Shown here piece by piece: positions 59,780 through 64,000 of a stretch of DNA of 64,000 nt. Within the stretch, counting starts at the first letter, position 1, and each line of letters starts with the position of its first letter. The notes under the pieces were generated by a model. It was not told the origin of the DNA and searched no databases. It was given only the letters and a program-made list of their open reading frames with translations. The DNA comes from an uncultured Kordiimonas sp. (lineage in GTDB: Bacteria; Pseudomonadota; Alphaproteobacteria; Sphingomonadales; Kordiimonadaceae), in assembly GCA_947503575.1 (NCBI GenBank), contig CANNDZ010000001.1, positions 744,001-808,000 on the forward strand. The letters are read 5' to 3'. Both the position numbers and the translations under genes were made by a program.

Positions 59780-61129
59780 ATGGACTATGATTATGACCTG
59801 TTTGTCATTGGCGCTGGATCAGGCGGCGTCCGCGCCAGCCGGATCGCATCAACCTTAGGGGCCAAAGTGGCCGTCGCGGAAGAATACCGCGTTGGCGGCA
59901 CATGCGTGATCCGGGGGTGTGTGCCCAAAAAACTGATGGTCTATGCGTCTCACTTTGCGGAAGACTTTGAAAACGCACGCGGCTTTGGTTGGGACGTGGG
60001 GGACACGTCGTTCAACTGGAAAACCCTGATCGAGCGCAAGGACGCAGAAATTGACCGCCTGAATGGGCTGTATGTGAAAAACCTTGCTGCCGCTGGGATC
60101 GAGATCATTAATGGTCGTGCCACAGTAGAAAGCCCTAACAGTGTGCGGGTGGGTGACAAGGTCTATACGACCAAAATCATTTTGGTTGCGACCGGCGGCT
60201 GGCCAACCCTGCCGGATGTGCCAGGCATTGAGCACGCCATAACCAGCAATGAGGCATTCCATCTGGACGAGCTACCAGAGGATGTTGTTGTGGTGGGCGG
60301 CGGTTATATTGCCGTTGAATTTGCCGGTATTTTCCATGGTATGGGCGCCAAAGTGACCCAGCTTTATCGCAGTGATCAGATTTTGCGCGGTTTTGATGAT
60401 GAAATTCGCGGGCATCTGCACGACGAAATGATTAAAAAAGGCATCGACCTGCGCACGCATGTGAACATCAATGCGATTGAAAAGGTGGACGATGGCTTGC
60501 TGCTGCATCTGACTGACGGAACAGAGCTGAAAACCAAAGCTGTTATGTATGCTACCGGGCGCGCGCCCAACACCAAGGGCCTTGGCCTGCATGAAGCGGG
60601 CGTCGCCTGCGATGAAAAAGGCGCGATCATGGTTGATGCCTACAGCAAAACCAATGTGGACAGCATTTATGCGGTTGGGGATGTGACGGACCGTGTGGCA
60701 TTGACGCCGGTTGCCATTAAGGAAGGCCACGCCTTTGCCCTGACAGTGTTTGGCGATACGCCCACGTCGCCAGAGCATGATGCCATCCCGACGGCTGTGT
60801 TTTCCCAGCCACCCATCGGCACGGTCGGGTTGACGGAATCAGAAGCCCGCGCAACGCACGGTCAGATTGAAGTCTATACATCCGATTTCCGGCCCATGAA
60901 ATATACGCTGGGCGGGTCAGACGAACGTGCCTTCACCAAGCTGATTGTTGACAAAAAAACCGACGTGGTTGTCGGCGCGCATATGGTTGGCATTGATGCC
61001 GCAGAAATTATTCAGGGCATTGGTATTGCGGTGAAAGCCGGGCTAACCAAGGCACAGTTTGACCAGACGGTTGCGGTGCACCCCTCAACCGCCGAGGAAT
61101 TTGTGTTGATGCGTACACCCAGGGCCTGA
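59780..61129 (+). CDS. gor: glutathione-disulfide reductase
   Basis: YDLFVIGAGSGGVRASRIAS; GGTCVIRGCVPKKLMVYAS; VVVGGGYIAVEFAGIF; AVHPSTAEEFV. Confidence 0.96.
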   Translation: MDYDYDLFVIGAGSGGVRASRIASTLGAKVAVAEEYRVGGTCVIRGCVPKKLMVYASHFAEDFENARGFGWDVGDTSFNWKTLIERKDAEIDRLNGLYVKNLAAAGIEIINGRATVESPNSVRVGDKVYTTKIILVATGGWPTLPDVPGIEHAITSNEAFHLDELPEDVVVVGGGYIAVEFAGIFHGMGAKVTQLYRSDQILRGFDDEIRGHLHDEMIKKGIDLRTHVNINAIEKVDDGLLLHLTDGTELKTKAVMYATGRAPNTKGLGLHEAGVACDEKGAIMVDAYSKTNVDSIYAVGDVTDRVALTPVAIKEGHAFALTVFGDTPTSPEHDAIPTAVFSQPPIGTVGLTESEARATHGQIEVYTSDFRPMKYTLGGSDERAFTKLIVDKKTDVVVGAHMVGIDAAEIIQGIGIAVKAGLTKAQFDQTVAVHPSTAEEFVLMRTPRA

Positions 61130-61175
61130 AGGGTCTTTGTGCTGCAACTACGTCTATTCCCTGAAGAACGGTCAT

Positions 61176-61200
61176 AAAGCCCGACAATTAGTCGGGCTTT
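61176..61200. terminator. bidirectional terminator between gor and the CPBP protease gene
   Basis: AAAGCCCGAC-AATTA-GTCGGGCTTT perfect 10-bp stem. Confidence 0.85.
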
Positions 61201-61204
61201 AGGC

Positions 61205-62110
61205 TTAGTCTGGTTGTCCGGTACGCCTTGTTGCACGCAAGCAATAAAGTGTTCCAAGCACCAGTGCCAGCGTGCAAAATACGCTACCCTCGGGGCCCGT
61301 TCCTGCACCGTTTAACCAATGTGGCCCTGTTGGTACCAATTCAACCAGCAGGGCTGGTGTGCCGCTCTCCAGTCCGGTAATGGGAACATCAAAGCCAACG
61401 GCAGTAAACCAGTTCCAGCCAGCGTGCCAGCCCATCACACCCCAGATATTGCCGGTTCGCATAACCCACGCACAGGCAAAAAGCCCGAAGGCCAGAGTAT
61501 TCATATTGTCATACCAGGGGTTTGCCGGGTTGAAATGCATGAAGGCAAACAGCAGTGAACTAACAAGTACAGCGGCAAGCAGGTTGAACTTGCGGGTCAG
61601 CACAGACAAAAGCCATCCGCGAAAGACAAATTCTTCCACACTGGATTGCAATGCAAAGCCAACAAGCAAAAGGCTAATTTGTACAAGGGCAATGGGGGAC
61701 ATGAGCGCTGGCGCAATGGTGCCTGTGGTATATCCGCCAGCTATACTGATAGCCAGAACAACGGCAACCGTCATCCCTATGCCGATGCCGTATCCTCGCC
61801 AAAACTGTCGCCAACCATCGGGTGCAATCAGACCAACCGTTGCAAACGGCCGCCGTTCGACCCCTTTAATCCAGGCCACAAAAACGACCCCTACGGCACC
61901 AAAAGAAACCAGCAGAAGGCCCAGTAAACCATAGGTGCCAATCGGTTCTTGGTTAGCATCAACCAGTCCCATCGGAGCCAGTATGAATTCGCCAGTAATT
62001 ATGAGGGGCGCAGCAATCATGACCAAGGCCAGTACCGGGGCGAGCGCCCCCCACGGCAGCCAGCCGCGATGTTCTGTATCCGTGAAGATATATTTGGACA
62101 ATAAATCCAT
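61205..62110 (-). CDS. CPBP family intramembrane metalloprotease
   Basis: SSVEEFVFRGWLLSVLTRKF; SLLFAFMHFNPA; GWHAGWNW; multiple TM. Confidence 0.9.
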   Translation of the reverse strand: MDLLSKYIFTDTEHRGWLPWGALAPVLALVMIAAPLIITGEFILAPMGLVDANQEPIGTYGLLGLLLVSFGAVGVVFVAWIKGVERRPFATVGLIAPDGWRQFWRGYGIGIGMTVAVVLAISIAGGYTTGTIAPALMSPIALVQISLLLVGFALQSSVEEFVFRGWLLSVLTRKFNLLAAVLVSSLLFAFMHFNPANPWYDNMNTLAFGLFACAWVMRTGNIWGVMGWHAGWNWFTAVGFDVPITGLESGTPALLVELVPTGPHWLNGAGTGPEGSVFCTLALVLGTLYCLRATRRTGQPD

Positions 62111-62196
62111 CAGTGTTTCCTCGCTGTTTGTCGCACTGTTAGCGACTTATTATTATCTACTTTATATGGGAACCTGTGGCGGTGATTAAAGAGCCG

Positions 62197-63234
62197 CTAA
62201 CCGACCGAAGGTGCCAGCAATTGCAGTGTGCCTGCGCTTGCGTCCATGCGGGCGAGGGTGCCAACAGGCATAATGCTATTGTCTGAGATATGCCCAAACG
62301 GGGCGCCGTAATAGGCAGGTACGTTTGCTTTTTTGCAATAATGGTCAAAAATGTCCATCAGGGCAAAAGCGCCGTAACCGTCGCCGTCGTTGCCAACCCG
62401 TGTAAAGCCACCAAAGACAATGCCATTGAGCGCTTCCAGCGCGCCCGAAAGCTGCAAGGTGGATAGCATGCGATCAACCCGGTATATGGCCTCGCCAATG
62501 TCTTCCAAAAACAGGATTTTGCCGCGCATGTCCGGCATGTAGGGGCTGCCCGCCAGGGCGGTTAGCACGGTCAGATTGCCGCCAACCAGAACGCCTTCTG
62601 CGGTGCCAGGCACTATGGTTTGCACGCGCAGGTCATGCTGTGCCAGCGTGTCATAGTTTGGCACCGGGTTCTGAATAAGCGGTGCGGCACGGTCGAACAA
62701 AATCTGTTTCGCAGCCGTAACAACAGCGGGACGCCAGCGGGAGGTGCCATTGGGTCCATGGAAGGTGGTTAGGCCGGTTTGGGCATAAAGTGCATTCAGC
62801 AATGCTGTTATGTCGCTGTAGCCAATCACCACCTTTGGGTTGGCTTTTATGGCGTCAAAGTCCAGGTGGGGCAGGGTACGTGCCGCGCCCCAGCCGCCGG
62901 TAAGCGCAAAGACCGCCTTGACGTTTGGGTCGGTGAAAGCGTCCATCAGGTCGGCGGCGCGCTCTTCGTCGGTGCCCGCCAGATAACCAAACCGTTCGCG
63001 TACATGCTTGCCCATTGTTGGCTTCAGGCCGAGCCCGGCCATGTTTTCGGCGGCGATATCAAAGCGCACGCGTTCAAACACAGCGCCAGCAGGGGCCACA
63101 AGGCGCACTTCATCACCGGGTTTTAGCGCCGGGGCCAGCGGTTGCGTGCCCTGCGCTTTTGAAACGCGGGCGACACCCAGGCTGGTCACGGCTGCCGCTG
63201 CGCTAAGGCTTGCTAAAAACGTGCGTCTTTTCAT
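62197..63234 (-). CDS. LD-carboxypeptidase (peptidase S66 family), Tat-like signal
   Basis: MKRRTFLASLSAAAAVTSLG; VRLVAPAGAV...FALTGGWGAARTLPHLDFDAIKANPKVVIGYSDITALLNALYAQTGLTTFHGPNG; FLEDIGEAIYRVDRML. Confidence 0.93.
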   Translation of the reverse strand: MKRRTFLASLSAAAAVTSLGVARVSKAQGTQPLAPALKPGDEVRLVAPAGAVFERVRFDIAAENMAGLGLKPTMGKHVRERFGYLAGTDEERAADLMDAFTDPNVKAVFALTGGWGAARTLPHLDFDAIKANPKVVIGYSDITALLNALYAQTGLTTFHGPNGTSRWRPAVVTAAKQILFDRAAPLIQNPVPNYDTLAQHDLRVQTIVPGTAEGVLVGGNLTVLTALAGSPYMPDMRGKILFLEDIGEAIYRVDRMLSTLQLSGALEALNGIVFGGFTRVGNDGDGYGAFALMDIFDHYCKKANVPAYYGAPFGHISDNSIMPVGTLARMDASAGTLQLLAPSVG

Positions 63235-63532
63235 CGTTTCTTATCCCTCCCAAATGATGCCTGGCGAGCTCGTGCACCATTGCGAGACTACCTGTCATCA
63301 ACATCATTCTTGCCTATCTGACTGTTCTTTGACCACTGCTTTATGTGCGTTTTCGCGTCCGATACCCTTCTTTGGTTTAGTGAAAGCCAGCGCAGATGCA
63401 ATTTTGGTGTAGTAGCTGTCGGAATGTACCCAAAAGTGACAAAAATCGTAATTTTTTGAGGAATTTTCGTCCTTTTTTTGCCGTTTAATCGCCCTATTTC
63501 GACAGTCAGATACATTTTTTGGGAGCCACTTC

Positions 63533-64000
63533 ATGATTAAAGTCCATCATCTGAACAACAGCCGGTCGCAGCGTATGCTCTGGTTCCTGGAAGAATTAGG
63601 CTGCGACTATGAGATTGTGCACTATACTCGTGACCTTGAAACCAGTCTGGCGCCGGACAGCCTGAAAGAGGTTCATCCGCTCGGCAAATCACCGGTGATT
63701 GAAGACGGCGATGTTAAAATTGCGGAGTCCGGTGCGGCCGTTGAATATCTTGCGCGCACCTATGGTCATGGCAAATTTTCGCTTGAGCCGGGCGATGCGG
63801 AGTATTGGAACTATGTTGAATGGTCGCATTATGCAGAAGGCTCGCTGATGCTGCCTTTGCTGTTACGGCTTTATACAACCCGTCTTGGTGACGCCGCCGA
63901 ACCCCTGGCCCCGCGGATCCAAAGCGAAATTGCCAATCATTTCACCTACACTGCCCAAGGCCTTGGTGATAAAGAGTTTTTTGCTGGTGGCAAGCTTACT
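63533..64000 (+). CDS. glutathione S-transferase family protein (truncated by window end)
   Basis: MIKVHHLNNSRSQRMLWFLEELGCDYEIVHYTRDLETSLAPDSLKEVHPLGKSPVIEDGDVKIAESGAAVEYLA. Confidence 0.9.
   Translation, partial: MIKVHHLNNSRSQRMLWFLEELGCDYEIVHYTRDLETSLAPDSLKEVHPLGKSPVIEDGDVKIAESGAAVEYLARTYGHGKFSLEPGDAEYWNYVEWSHYAEGSLMLPLLLRLYTTRLGDAAEPLAPRIQSEIANHFTYTAQGLGDKEFFAGGKLT

Noticed and set aside
59855-60778. Minus-strand ORFs opposite gor (59855-60262, 60272-60778)
   Set aside because: Antisense to glutathione reductase; compositional shadow ORFs.
1-64000. CRISPR array, prophage, integron or defence island
   Set aside because: No spaced short repeats, Cas, integrase, transposase or recognised defence genes seen; the HNH gene alone is a common housekeeping-type gene in this kind of genome.

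Overview
64 kb of chromosomal DNA, probably from an alphaproteobacterium (inferred from gene content: GluQRS, COQ7-type hydroxylase, etfBA/hbd/PduO cluster, Entner-Doudoroff operon). The window is dense with ordinary housekeeping and metabolic genes. I see no rRNA, CRISPR array, prophage, transposase or recognisable defence island. One tRNA (Leu-CAA) is present. Main blocks: Lrp regulator/EamA exporter/aldo-keto reductase; a rearranged locus with a deleted duplicate of a PD40 beta-propeller gene; a diheme cytochrome c-rhodanese fusion; nitronate monooxygenase; patatin-like lipoprotein; sortilin-like beta-propeller protein; the hbd-etfA-etfB-PduO-twin-TM cluster; a wHTH-TPR regulator divergent from a serine hydrolase; GluQRS/TetR/VOC; HNH endonuclease; COQ7-DsbB-YqaA; a LysR/sterol desaturase pair; gamma-carbonic anhydrase; and glk divergent from lacI-ppc-like-zwf-pgl-edd-eda, followed by a membrane protein and sodium:solute symporter. 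The most notable item is the PEP-carboxylase-like protein in the Entner-Doudoroff operon: it keeps the PEPC scaffold, but several motifs remembered as catalytic are altered and the C-terminal tetrapeptide is missing. Other notable items: a microhomology deletion scar in a duplicated PD40 gene, tandem paralogues with a 107-nt identical block, a 120-bp in-gene tandem repeat, perfect palindromes that are candidate TetR, LacI and wHTH operators, and a possible structured 5' leader before an HNH endonuclease. All calls come from reading the sequence and supplied translations; no database search was run.
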